NCBI GenBank assembly: GCA_903938445.1
Contig: CAJADG010000042.1
Location: forward strand, 1-33,733
Reading direction: 5' to 3'
Source of the DNA: an uncultured Bacteroidota bacterium
Lineage (GTDB): Bacteria; Bacteroidota; Bacteroidia; Chitinophagales; Chitinophagaceae
Length of the DNA stretch: 33,733 nucleotides
Shown here: positions 7,712 through 16,007 of the stretch, one piece after another
Layout: every line of letters starts with the position of its first letter
How positions within the stretch are numbered: the first letter of the stretch is position 1
Position numbers and translations under genes: made by a program
Notes under the pieces: generated by a model
Databases searched by the model: none
What the model was told of the DNA's origin: nothing
What the model saw: only the letters and a program-made list of their open reading frames with translations

Positions 7712-8923
7712 TTATTTACTTGGCAAAGCGCTTAACATCAATTTTAAAAACCCATCCATCGACTTATCATCCATCCATTTCACAACAGCAACAATATCAT
7801 GTTCGCTATCCACATAAATAGCATTAGTACCATTGCCAATATGTGCATAGGCACTTGCAGGAGCTGATGGATACATTTTTTGATTGGTGTTTAAAAAATA
7901 ATTCATAAATCCATAACCTGTATTGGCAGCAGTTGGAGTGGTTGCTTTTTGAATCCATGATTCAGGAATAATTTGCTTTCCATTCCAATTGCCTTTTCTT
8001 AAAGTCAATAATCCAAAACGCGCCATATCATATGCATTGATAAACATACCTCCACCAAAATGACCGCCGCCACTTACTGACTGTATCATTTTACCATCTA
8101 ATATAATCCACGCATTATTATATCCAGTCCAAGCCCAAGTATTGGATGCTCCAATTGGATTCATTACTTGTTCTCTTAAAACCTCAGGCAATGGTTTTCT
8201 CCATACAGCAGTTGCAGCCAATGCCAATGCATTTACCCTTGTATCGTTGTATTTATAGACTGTCCCTGGTTCAAATCTTTTACGCGTTGTCCATTCATCT
8301 GATTTATCGGATGGTCTATCTGCCCAATCTGGTTTGCCCCATAAAACACCTTCCCAATCACTGGTTTGTCTTAATAAATGATCCCAGCTTATTTTTCTAT
8401 TATGCGCAGTTTCAAAAGGATAAATAAAAGAAGTTTGCTCTATAGGGTTTTGAATTTCAGCTACCCCATTTTTAGCCACCTGAATAGGAGGCAAATAAGT
8501 ATATACTTTGTCATCAATAGAATGAATCAACCCTTTTTCTACTGCTAAACCCACTAATGTAGAAACAAAGCTTTTTGTAACACTATTGACCATTTCTACC
8601 GCATTAGGATCGCCCCAGCTAGCAATGATATAGCCTTTGTAAATAATTAAACCAGATGCAGGACCTCTACTTGCCATTGGGCCAATAGGATCCGAAAAAG
8701 GTTCTTTACCAAACTGCATGGCTTGGGTTAGCCATAAGTTTTTGGGATTTTTTGACTCATTGTCTTTTGCAAACTGAACGGCTGCGTTTATTTTATTAGT
8801 GTCAATTTGAAAATTTGTGGGTGATTTTACATCCCATTGATTAGCACTTGGATAATAATTTTTTACCTGTGCTTGACTTGACAAGCTCACAAAAAGTACT
8901 GCGAATAATAAAATTCTTTTCAT
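7712..8923 (-). CDS. Exported serine hydrolase, class C beta-lactamase fold
   Basis: A 403-residue protein of the PF00144 family (beta-lactamase class C, D-Ala-D-Ala carboxypeptidase and esterase EstB relatives). Residues 1-18 are a signal peptide (S-Q-A|Q). The S-x-x-K motif is Ser114-V-T-Lys117 in M-V-N-S-V-T-K-S-F. The second motif reads Tyr225-N-Asp227 in Y-K-Y-N-D, rather than the classical Y-x-N. A C-terminal H-I-G-N-G-T segment sits where the K/H-x-G motif is expected. Such proteins are mostly peptidases or esterases, not true resistance enzymes. It lies 25 bases downstream of the M28 gene on the same strand, so both are probably one transcript devoted to extracytoplasmic amide or ester hydrolysis. 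Confidence 0.88.
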   Translation of the reverse strand: MKRILLFAVLFVSLSSQAQVKNYYPSANQWDVKSPTNFQIDTNKINAAVQFAKDNESKNPKNLWLTQAMQFGKEPFSDPIGPMASRGPASGLIIYKGYIIASWGDPNAVEMVNSVTKSFVSTLVGLAVEKGLIHSIDDKVYTYLPPIQVAKNGVAEIQNPIEQTSFIYPFETAHNRKISWDHLLRQTSDWEGVLWGKPDWADRPSDKSDEWTTRKRFEPGTVYKYNDTRVNALALAATAVWRKPLPEVLREQVMNPIGASNTWAWTGYNNAWIILDGKMIQSVSGGGHFGGGMFINAYDMARFGLLTLRKGNWNGKQIIPESWIQKATTPTAANTGYGFMNYFLNTNQKMYPSAPASAYAHIGNGTNAIYVDSEHDIVAVVKWMDDKSMDGFLKLMLSALPSK

Positions 8924-8948
8924 AATATTTTCAAATAGAGATGCTGAA

Positions 8949-10244
8949 TTATTTTAACTGAGTAGTATCTACTCTTGAGGGCGTGTCCTTACCTGAAATA
9001 ATAGATTGAGAACTTAAAGCAATGGCCTTGATAATTTCATTCATATTATCCATATCTAATGTCTCAAATTGATCACTTGGTTTATGATAATTAGGTTCGT
9101 TATCCATTTTAGAAGTTGAAATAGTATGCGCTGGTACACCTAGTCTTGCAAGGGTTGCATTATCTGATCGGTAAAATAAATTTTGATCTGTATAAGGATC
9201 AGGATAAAATTTAAATGCAGAGCCTTCTAGATTTTTTTGTAAGATAGTGCCCATATTTGTTTTTTCATAGCCAGTGATATACGCACTATTTTTTCCCCAC
9301 TTACTTTCTGTTCCAATCATTTCTAAATTAAACATTGCTTTTACGGTCGCAGGATCAAATTGTTTTGAAAAATATTGTGCACCGAAACCTCCTATTTCTT
9401 CAGCAGTAAATGCTACGAATATTAATGTGCGGGCATTATTATTTTTTGCAGCAAAATATTTTGAAAGCATAATCATAGCAGTAGTTCCAGCTGCATCATC
9501 ATTGGCGCCATTATAAATAGAATCCCCATTGATTGTTTTTGAACTATTAATTCCTAAATGATCATAGTGTCCAGAGAAAATCACATATTCATTAGGCAAA
9601 GTTTTTCCTGGCAATACACTAACCACATTCGTTAAATTTAAAGTTTCAATTTTATGTGTAGCTTGAATAGTAAATTTTGTTGGCACCTGGTTAGTTAAAA
9701 TAAACACAACTGTCTTTTGTTCGGCCGTAATGCCTGACTTAAATTGTATTAATCTACTAAAATTATTTGTAAAGCTTTCATCTACTAAAACAATATAATT
9801 TTTATTGGCAGCTAAATATTTTCTCGCAGCAACTCCTAAATTATCTTCTTTAGCAATTTTAACTACTTCATAGCCACTGGACTCCGTAATAGTTATTGTT
9901 GGATCACTTGTAAGTACAATTACATTTTTTTGATCCAATGCTATTCCATCAAAATTGGCAGATGCAGCTATAAATTTTGCATTTAATCTTGTAAATTTTT
10001 GCAAATAACTTCCAGTATTATTTAAGGTAGCTAAACCAGATTGTTTAAATTCATTGGCTATAAAATCTGCAGCTTTATCAATTCCTTTGGAATAGGTTCT
10101 TCTTCCCTCTAATTCATCGGATGAAAGGTATTTTTCAATGCGTTCTGTCTCTGATTTATTAATGATACTGTTTGCTTCTTGTGCTTTTGAGGCATTAGCA
10201 AAAACCAGTAACATTGATAAAAATAAAATGTTCGTTTTTTTCAT
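8949..10244 (-). CDS. M28 family zinc aminopeptidase, exported
   Basis: A 431-residue zinc metallopeptidase of family M28 (PF04389). Residues 1-21 are a signal peptide (S-K-A|Q). The expected cocatalytic metal ligands are all visible: His226 in S-G-H-Y-D-H-L-G, Asp249 in N-G-A-N-D-D-A-A-G, catalytic Glu282 and ligand Glu283 in T-A-E-E-I-G, Glu308 in N-L-E-M-I-G, and His387 in N-Y-H-K-P-S-D. There is a short insertion before the peptidase core, in the place of the PA-like region of some relatives. It probably trims N-terminal residues from peptides in the periplasm. It is the first gene of a two-gene minus-strand unit with the serine hydrolase, and a promoter match lies just upstream. Confidence 0.92.
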   Translation of the reverse strand: MKKTNILFLSMLLVFANASKAQEANSIINKSETERIEKYLSSDELEGRRTYSKGIDKAADFIANEFKQSGLATLNNTGSYLQKFTRLNAKFIAASANFDGIALDQKNVIVLTSDPTITITESSGYEVVKIAKEDNLGVAARKYLAANKNYIVLVDESFTNNFSRLIQFKSGITAEQKTVVFILTNQVPTKFTIQATHKIETLNLTNVVSVLPGKTLPNEYVIFSGHYDHLGINSSKTINGDSIYNGANDDAAGTTAMIMLSKYFAAKNNNARTLIFVAFTAEEIGGFGAQYFSKQFDPATVKAMFNLEMIGTESKWGKNSAYITGYEKTNMGTILQKNLEGSAFKFYPDPYTDQNLFYRSDNATLARLGVPAHTISTSKMDNEPNYHKPSDQFETLDMDNMNEIIKAIALSSQSIISGKDTPSRVDTTQLK

Positions 10245-10269
10245 TTTTTATAATTTGAAGAATGAATAT

Positions 10270-10300
10270 TAAAGGTAAAGCATTAAACCTTTCTAGGAAA
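10270..10300 (-). promoter_or_regulatory. Promoter for the M28 / serine hydrolase operon
   Basis: On the minus strand, TTTC (10300-10297), 19 bases, then TACCTTTA (10277-10270). This differs by one base in each element from the Bacteroidota form TTTG-N19-TAnnTTTG, with exact spacing. The ATG at 10244 would have a leader of about 20 bases. Confidence 0.5.
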
Positions 10301-10320
10301 GTATTGTCTAAATTTACAAT

Positions 10321-10863
10321 ATGCATAATGATCAGGATTTAATAATACAGTTTCAGCAAGGTTTCCAAAAGGAGGCCGCTTTTACCCTATTATTAAAACA
10401 GCATCAGCAAAAAGTATATTTTCAGATTAAACGAATGGTAACTGAGCATGCCGATGCGGATGATATAGCGCAGCAGGTTTGGATAAAAGTCTGGTCCAAA
10501 TTAGATGGATTTAAAATGGAAAGCGAATTTTCCACTTGGTTATTTAGAGTGGCCTATAACGAAACCCTTAATTTTTTACAAAAGCAAAAGAAGGGAGCCA
10601 TTCAAAATATAACAGAGGACAGCTATGACTATGAAAATGCTGCTTCGGGTTCAGATAGTCCAAAATCAAGTCGAATTCAAATTGCTTTAGAACAAGCCAT
10701 TCAGCAACTTCCTGAAAAACAACGTTTTGTATTTATGCTACGTTATTTTGAGGAAATGAACTACGAAAAAATTGCCTCTATAACCGGCACTTCGGTAGGT
10801 GGTGCAAAAGCAAACTTTCACCAAGCACTTAAAAAAATGGAAGAAATTTTAAAAAAAGATTAA
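10321..10863 (+). CDS. ECF-type RNA polymerase sigma factor
   Basis: A 180-residue sigma-70-family regulator with only regions 2 and 4. Region 2 spans about residues 8-90: the D-A-D-D-I-A-Q-Q-V-W-I-K-V-W segment is the core-binding helix and F-S-T-W-L-F-R-V-A-Y-N is the -10 recognition helix. After an acidic linker, region 4 (about residues 122-176) has L-P-E-K-Q-R-F-V-F-M-L-R-Y-F-E-E and the helix-turn-helix I-A-S-I-T-G-T-S-V-G-G-A-K-A. It redirects RNA polymerase to a small regulon, probably including its own operon. The next gene is a small one-pass protein that is likely its anti-sigma factor. The ATG at 10321 is the first codon and lies very close to a -7-like TAAATTTA. Confidence 0.92.
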   Translation: MHNDQDLIIQFQQGFQKEAAFTLLLKQHQQKVYFQIKRMVTEHADADDIAQQVWIKVWSKLDGFKMESEFSTWLFRVAYNETLNFLQKQKKGAIQNITEDSYDYENAASGSDSPKSSRIQIALEQAIQQLPEKQRFVFMLRYFEEMNYEKIASITGTSVGGAKANFHQALKKMEEILKKD

Positions 10864-10896
10864 ACTAATTGTACCAATAGCTGTCAAATAAACGAA

Positions 10897-11355
10897 ATGG
10901 ATAATAATAAAGAAAATATAGAACTTATAAATGACAAAGCCCTTGTCGAAAATTTGTTTTCAAAGCAAGTTTTAAATAATTATGAGGCGAAGGAAAAGAA
11001 AGTACCGACAAATTATTTTGAGCATTTTGAAGCACAAATTTTAAGTAAAGTTGTCAAGGAAAGGAAAGCAAAAACAATTCGTTTTTCTATTCCTAAATGG
11101 AGTCAAATAGCAATAGCAGCAAGCTTTTTCGCAATGATTGCTTCAACGTATTTATGGATTGAATCCAAAAATACCAAGACAGCAATTGCAAGCAATATTA
11201 GCATCCAAGATATTGCCACTTCCGAAATTGACGCCTATGTAAATGAAAATGAGGCGATGGCAGAAATTGACTGGCAGACAGAAATCAGTAAAGAAAGTAG
11301 CAATTTAGAAAACTTAAACACACACTTAATAAAAGACACTAATAATTCTCAATAA
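10897..11355 (+). CDS. Putative anti-sigma factor, one membrane pass
   Basis: A 152-residue protein I cannot place in a named family. It has a charged N-terminal cytoplasmic part (1-60) containing V-P-T-N-Y-F-E-H-F-E-A-Q-I-L, one membrane segment at about 69-87 (I-A-I-A-A-S-F-F-A-M-I-A-S-T-Y-L-W-I), and an acidic, Asn- and Ser-rich outer tail. The P-x-x-Y-F-x-x-F pattern before a single TM is common in small proteins encoded directly after ECF sigma genes in Bacteroidota. No zinc-binding H-x-x-x-C-x-x-C motif is present. It lies 33 bases after the sigma gene and 16 before the Spy/CpxP-like gene. The role as membrane-bound sigma regulator is inferred from topology and position. Confidence 0.65.
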   Translation: MDNNKENIELINDKALVENLFSKQVLNNYEAKEKKVPTNYFEHFEAQILSKVVKERKAKTIRFSIPKWSQIAIAASFFAMIASTYLWIESKNTKTAIASNISIQDIATSEIDAYVNENEAMAEIDWQTEISKESSNLENLNTHLIKDTNNSQ

Positions 11356-11371
11356 TTAATAATTACATCGT

Positions 11372-11827
11372 ATGAAACACATCTTTTTAGGAATGGCAAT
11401 GATGGCATTATCAACAGCTACATTTGCACAACAACAACCCCCGCCACCACCACAACCGCCAATGGAACAAGGCCCTGGCCGAGGACGCTTTGGTAAAAGA
11501 GGCGAAATGGGACCTGATAGAGAAAAAATGGAAATGTTTAAGATTGACTTTTTCACTAAAAAGCTTTCTTTGACTAAATCTGAGGCTGAATCATTCTGGC
11601 CAGTATATGAAGCCCATAAAAAAGCAGCTAAAGAAATTATGGATAGTAAATCTAATGACGAAATTCAACTACAAGAAGCTTTATTAGCAGCAAGAAAAAA
11701 ATACAAAGCAGATTTAAAGCCAGTATTAAAATCTGATGAACGAGTTAATGAGGCATTGAAAGTAGATCGTGAATTTTTACAAGAAATAAGACACGAAATG
11801 ATGCGTAGAAAAGGTTTTAGAGCATAA
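11372..11827 (+). CDS. Spy/CpxP-like periplasmic protein, proline-rich N terminus
   Basis: A 151-residue exported protein with a signal peptide at 1-19 (T-F-A|Q), then a Q/P-rich linker (about 20-35, Q-Q-Q-P-P-P-P-P-Q-P-P) and a Gly/Arg/Met-rich stretch. The remainder is a highly charged helical region: F-F-T-K-K-L-S-L-T-K-S-E-A-E-S-F-W-P-V-Y-E, then further helices ending M-M-R-R-K-G-F-R-A. The L-T-x-x-E-A segment resembles the L-T-x-x-Q repeats of Spy/CpxP/CnrX proteins, which are periplasmic chaperones or stress and metal sensors. As the third gene after the sigma and putative anti-sigma genes, it may be the signal-sensing partner or a regulon product. The family assignment is by resemblance only. 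Confidence 0.65.
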   Translation: MKHIFLGMAMMALSTATFAQQQPPPPPQPPMEQGPGRGRFGKRGEMGPDREKMEMFKIDFFTKKLSLTKSEAESFWPVYEAHKKAAKEIMDSKSNDEIQLQEALLAARKKYKADLKPVLKSDERVNEALKVDREFLQEIRHEMMRRKGFRA

Positions 11828-11848
11828 ACAGGAATTTTGATTTTGAAG

Positions 11849-11876
11849 ACGCCTCCAATTGATTGGGGGCGTTTTT
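11849..11876 (+). terminator. Terminator of the sigma factor operon
   Basis: Left arm ACGCCTCCAAT (11849-11859) pairs with ATTGGGGGCGT (11862-11872) with one G-U pair, followed by a T-run to 11876. The innermost pairs would open to form the loop. It separates the Spy/CpxP-like gene from the M20 peptidase gene. Confidence 0.8.
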
Positions 11877-11925
11877 ATGTATGCAGTTTATTGAACTTTC
11901 GTATCTTACAGTACAATCAATGTAC

Positions 11926-13365
11926 ATGAAAAAATTATTTACTGTTTTAGGTCTGGCGTTAGTATTAATTACAATTGTTGTTTTGGTTAAAACCATTAGC
12001 AATAAACCAATTAGCAATCAAAAGGAAGTGGTATTAGAAGCATTACCTCAAAATGCAATTGATCATATGAGTGCAGCAATTCAATTGCGTACTGAAACTC
12101 CCAATGATGAGTATCAGTTTGATACACTTACGTTTATGAAGTATAGAAAGTTTTTAGAAACTACCTATCCACTTATTCATAAAAATTTACCAAGAACCAT
12201 TATTGATAGCTTCAACTATATATACGAATGGAAAGGAACAGATACTAGTTTACTTCCAATGGTTTTAATGGCGCATTACGATGTAGTTCCTGTGGAGGAA
12301 TCTGCCATTAAATTATGGCATGCAAAACCATATGGTGGCGAAGTAAAAGAAAATTATATCTGGGGAAGAGGGGTATTAGATGATAAGTCCAGCATGATAA
12401 GTATTTTAGAAGCTGCAGAAGCTCAAATTGCTAAAGGGTTTAAGCCGAAGCAAACCATTTTACTATGTTTTGGTGCCGATGAAGAGTCAAGCGGAAAAGG
12501 GGCTACGGCTATGGTGAAATATTTTAAATCCATTCATCAAAAATTCGATCTGGTAGTAGATGAAGGAGGAGAAATTTCAACAGAAGATAATAAGTCGATT
12601 AAAGCGCCTATTGCTTCCATTGGGGTGGGTGAAAAAGGGTATGTGACCCTTGTTTTGACTGCACAAAAAGCGGGAGGGCACTCTTCTATACCAGCAAGCA
12701 AAACAGCCATTGATATGTTAAGCAATGCAATTGCTAAAGTGAGCCAAAACCCAATGCCTACTCAATTAACAACCCCTATTGAAGCATACCTTAAAAGTAT
12801 TAGCGCATACAACGAAAACTTTTGGGAAAAAATGGCTTTGTCTAACTTATGGCTTTTTAAAAGTAGTGTAGTTAATAAAATGTCTGAACAACCTACCAGC
12901 AATGCATTAATTAGAACCACGCTAGTACCAACCGTATTTAATAGCGGAGTTAGAGATAATGTGATTCCAACATTTGCGACTGCCTACATTAATAGTAGAA
13001 TCCTTCCTGGCCAAAGCACTAAAGATGTTTTTGACTATGTTCAAAAAACAATTGACGATACCAACATAAAAATAACTTACTATAAAAATTATATGACCGA
13101 ACCATCTCCTACAACAGATGTGAATAGTAAGTATTATAAAAGAGTAGAAAAGGCAGTGCGTGCGGTAGTTAAGGATGTAGTAGTTGCTCCAATGTTAATG
13201 GTAGGAGCAACTGACTCCAGAAACTATAGAGAAGTAAGCGAAGGAGTAGTCAATTTTTCACCATTAACCGACGCAAAAGGATATCATGGTATTGACGAAA
13301 GAATGCAAATTACTGATTTTCAAAAATGCATTAATTTTTACACATTCTTAATTAAGGGCGAATAA
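11926..13365 (+). CDS. M20 family metallopeptidase with N-terminal membrane anchor
   Basis: A 479-residue dizinc peptidase of the M20/M25/M40 family, closest in look to carboxypeptidase S-type members. The ATG at 11926 is chosen because it begins M-K-K-L-F and a hydrophobic segment (residues 4-22); the frame extends further upstream only by running back into the terminator. Metal-site motifs: His117 and Asp119 in A-H-Y-D-V-V-P-V, Asp152 in G-R-G-V-L-D-D-K, Glu186-Glu187 in G-A-D-E-E-S-S-G, Asp near 221 in V-V-D-E-G-G, and a C-terminal His in G-Y-H-G-I-D-E-R. It probably cleaves dipeptides or N-acyl amino acids at the outer face of the inner membrane. The amidohydrolase gene follows by 22 bases, so the two are likely co-transcribed. 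Confidence 0.9.
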   Translation: MKKLFTVLGLALVLITIVVLVKTISNKPISNQKEVVLEALPQNAIDHMSAAIQLRTETPNDEYQFDTLTFMKYRKFLETTYPLIHKNLPRTIIDSFNYIYEWKGTDTSLLPMVLMAHYDVVPVEESAIKLWHAKPYGGEVKENYIWGRGVLDDKSSMISILEAAEAQIAKGFKPKQTILLCFGADEESSGKGATAMVKYFKSIHQKFDLVVDEGGEISTEDNKSIKAPIASIGVGEKGYVTLVLTAQKAGGHSSIPASKTAIDMLSNAIAKVSQNPMPTQLTTPIEAYLKSISAYNENFWEKMALSNLWLFKSSVVNKMSEQPTSNALIRTTLVPTVFNSGVRDNVIPTFATAYINSRILPGQSTKDVFDYVQKTIDDTNIKITYYKNYMTEPSPTTDVNSKYYKRVEKAVRAVVKDVVVAPMLMVGATDSRNYREVSEGVVNFSPLTDAKGYHGIDERMQITDFQKCINFYTFLIKGE

Positions 13366-13387
13366 AATAATTATCAAAAATTTAGCT

Positions 13388-14683
13388 ATGAAAAAAATAA
13401 TATCCACAGTAGTACTCCTTGCAGTCATAACAATGAGTTTAATTGTAAGCAATGATGCAAATGCTCAAAAGACAATTTTAATTAAGTGCGGAAAATTACT
13501 AGACACTAAGGAAGGCAAAGTTTTAGAGAATCAATACGTATTATTAAAAGGCAATACAGTTGTTTCAGTTTCTAAAACAGCAAGTAAAGCAGATTCAAGT
13601 ATTGACTTGAGTAATTATTTCGTGATGCCTGGTATGATTGATGCCCACACGCATGTTTTATTACAAGGTGATATTACTTCCGAAGATTATGATGTACAAG
13701 TATTAAAAGAATCTATTCCTTACCGTACTTTAAGAGCAAGTAAAAGCGCCGAAAAAGCTATCATGAATGGCTTTACAACTATTAGAGATCTTGGTACAGA
13801 AGGAGCTGGCTTTGCAGACGTAGATGTTAAGAAAGCAATTAATAAAGGAGTGATTACTGGACCTAGAATGCAAATTGCAACACTTGCTATGAATACAACT
13901 GGTCATTATCCAATTAAAGCTTCGGACTATGCTTGGGAGTTAAAATTACCAAAAGGGGTGATTGAAATTACGGGTGCTGATGAAGCACGCAGAGCTGTTC
14001 GCCAACAAATTGAACAAGGTGCTGATTGGATTAAAATTTACGCAGACCGTGGATACTATCGTTTAGCAGATGGTTCATTTAGGTCGTTGCCAAATTTTAC
14101 AACTGAAGAAATTTCAGCAATTGGTGATGAAACTTTAAAAAGCAGAAAAAAATTAGCCGCACATGCGATGACAAGGGACGGGATTTTAGCAGCCATTAAT
14201 GCAGGGGCAATTTCAATTGAGCATGGTTCAGGCATGGATGAAGAGTGTATGAATTTAATGGCAGCAAAAGGAATTTACTGGTGTCCTACATTATTTGTAA
14301 ATGAATTTGTTGCAGAGGGTAGAGCGAAATTGGGAAGCCCTATTAATTTGTATTTCCAACAATCTATCGAAGCAACTTTTAAAAAAGCAATTAGCAAAGG
14401 TATTAAATTAACCTACGGAACAGATATTGGAGGGTATGACTGGAATCTACCACAAGCAAAAGATTTTACTTACTTTGTACAGTGGGGTTTAACGCCTATT
14501 CAAGCTATACAAACTGCTACCACTACAGCCGCTTCTTTACTTGGAATGGAAGGAAAAATTGGTGAAATAAAAGAAGGCGCTTTTGCAGATATCATTGCTT
14601 TAAAAGTAGATCCTACAAAAGATATAAATGCTTTACAAAATGTAGATTGGGTGATGAAGGATGGCAAAGTGTATAAGCACTAA
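13388..14683 (+). CDS. Exported metal-dependent amidohydrolase (Xaa-Pro dipeptidase / imidazolonepropionase-like)
   Basis: A 431-residue TIM-barrel amidohydrolase (PF01979 type) with a signal peptide at 1-26 (A-N-A|Q). The binuclear metal site is complete: His87 and His89 in D-A-H-T-H, the bridging lysine Lys216 in W-I-K-I-Y-A-D, His259 in A-A-H-A-M-T, His279 in S-I-E-H-G-S-G, and catalytic Asp346 in Y-G-T-D-I-G-G. Proteins of this layout are often annotated as prolidase-like or imidazolonepropionase-like; characterised relatives hydrolyse Xaa-Pro or other dipeptides, some N-acyl amino acids. It follows the M20 peptidase gene by 22 bases, which supports a role in peptide or N-acyl amino-acid breakdown. 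Its stop overlaps the stop of the convergent transporter gene, leaving no room for a terminator. Confidence 0.88.
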   Translation: MKKIISTVVLLAVITMSLIVSNDANAQKTILIKCGKLLDTKEGKVLENQYVLLKGNTVVSVSKTASKADSSIDLSNYFVMPGMIDAHTHVLLQGDITSEDYDVQVLKESIPYRTLRASKSAEKAIMNGFTTIRDLGTEGAGFADVDVKKAINKGVITGPRMQIATLAMNTTGHYPIKASDYAWELKLPKGVIEITGADEARRAVRQQIEQGADWIKIYADRGYYRLADGSFRSLPNFTTEEISAIGDETLKSRKKLAAHAMTRDGILAAINAGAISIEHGSGMDEECMNLMAAKGIYWCPTLFVNEFVAEGRAKLGSPINLYFQQSIEATFKKAISKGIKLTYGTDIGGYDWNLPQAKDFTYFVQWGLTPIQAIQTATTTAASLLGMEGKIGEIKEGAFADIIALKVDPTKDINALQNVDWVMKDGKVYKH

Positions 14684-15924
14684 TTTATCGATTTCACTTT
14701 ATGGCCCTGCCATCCAAAATAAGCAACAACTAAGAAACATACAAGTGGAACAATGTATCCATTTTGTATGTTTTTTGTTCCATCACTTATTAAGCCAAAA
14801 AATCTTGGCATCACAGCTCCTCCTACAATAGACATTACAATTAAGCTACTAGCCATTTCGGTATCTGGTCCCAAGTCTTGAATACCTAGAGAAAAAATAG
14901 TTGGAAACATAATGGACATAAAAAAGCAAATTCCAATAATGGCATAAAGCGTGAACACGCCAGTATAATTAATGGCTACTACACATAAGCTTGCACATAT
15001 TAAAGCATAGATAGTAAGTAAGACATTAGGTTTTACAAAGGCCATCAATAAGGTTCCCACAAATCTTCCTATCAAAAATGCCAAACCACCAATACTTAAA
15101 TAAGTAGCAGCTTGCAACTCTGTAATATGCGTTACCTCGGTTGCATATAAAATGAATAAGCTAAATACACAAACCTGTGCACCAACATAAAAAAATTGTG
15201 CTGCTACTGCCCAACTTAAATTTTTATGTCTAAATGTTTTTAATAAACCTCCATCCTTATTTTGTTGTTCTTGGTTGCGAATGTCTGGTAATTTTATAAA
15301 ATAAAATATTACTGCAATCGCTAATAAAACAAAAGCTAGTATGGTATACGGCAACTTCACCGAACCTGCTTCTGCAGCCAGTGCTGCTTTTTTTGCAACA
15401 TCTGTCATGGTTGCTAATTGAGCATCAGTATACCCTTTTGTTAGAATTAATTTAGCACCAATTACCGGCGCTAAAGCCACTGCCAAGCCATTGAAAGATT
15501 GAGCAAAATTTAAACGCAGGGTAGCAGATTTTGCATCACCTAATGCAGTTGCATAAGGGTTAGCTGCAGTTTCTAAAATAGTTAACCCACAGGCAATAAT
15601 AAATAATGCGAATAAGAAATATTGGTAAGATTGTTTATTTGCGGCTGGTACAAACAAAAAAGCACCGAAGGAAAACAAAAGTAGTCCGCAAATAATGCCC
15701 ATTTTGTAGCCCCATCTTTTCATGATAAAACCAGCTGGAAGGGCCATTACAAAATAAGCGATGAACACAGAGGAATCCACCAAGGTTGCTTGCGTGGTAG
15801 TAAGCGTAAAGGACTTTTTAAGGTGGGGGATTAAGATGGGATCTAAATTATGCGCAAAGCCCCATAAAAAAAACAAGCAAGTAATTAATATAAAGGGAAT
15901 TATAGAAGCATTTGATTTTTGCAT
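14680..15924 (-). CDS. MFS sugar:H+ symporter, FucP family
   Basis: A 414-residue inner-membrane transporter with about 12 hydrophobic segments. The N terminus (L-F-F-L-W-G-F-A-H-N-L-D-P-I-L-I-P-H) is the hallmark of the FucP-type sugar MFS family, including the proton-coupling region with the Asp of N-L-D-P. E-T-A-A-N-P-Y-A-T in TM4-5 and M-F-P-T-I-F-S-L-G-I near TM10 are also family signatures. Relatives carry L-fucose, N-acetylglucosamine, glucose/galactose or other sugars; no neighbouring catabolic genes specify which. The gene is convergent with the amidohydrolase (4-base overlap) and divergent from the NIPSNAP gene. Confidence 0.92.
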   Translation of the reverse strand: MQKSNASIIPFILITCLFFLWGFAHNLDPILIPHLKKSFTLTTTQATLVDSSVFIAYFVMALPAGFIMKRWGYKMGIICGLLLFSFGAFLFVPAANKQSYQYFLFALFIIACGLTILETAANPYATALGDAKSATLRLNFAQSFNGLAVALAPVIGAKLILTKGYTDAQLATMTDVAKKAALAAEAGSVKLPYTILAFVLLAIAVIFYFIKLPDIRNQEQQNKDGGLLKTFRHKNLSWAVAAQFFYVGAQVCVFSLFILYATEVTHITELQAATYLSIGGLAFLIGRFVGTLLMAFVKPNVLLTIYALICASLCVVAINYTGVFTLYAIIGICFFMSIMFPTIFSLGIQDLGPDTEMASSLIVMSIVGGAVMPRFFGLISDGTKNIQNGYIVPLVCFLVVAYFGWQGHKVKSIN

Positions 15925-15979
15925 AGCATCGTAATTATAAATAAATATAATAAATAATTTAATTAGTACTTAGAAGCCC

Positions 15980-15987
15980 TATTTTTG
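15980..15987 (+). promoter_or_regulatory. Probable -7 element of the NIPSNAP gene
   Basis: TATTTTTG matches TAnnTTTG exactly, about 20 bases before the ATG at 16008. Upstream, TTTA lies at 18-base spacing, a weak -33 element. The leader would be roughly 15 bases. Confidence 0.45.
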
Positions 15988-16007
15988 AATACCAAAATAC
16001 TCAGAAT

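Noticed and set aside
11863-11925. Upstream TTG start for the M20 peptidase
   Set aside because: It lies inside the terminator of the sigma factor operon. The ATG at 11926 starts a standard M-K-K membrane anchor.
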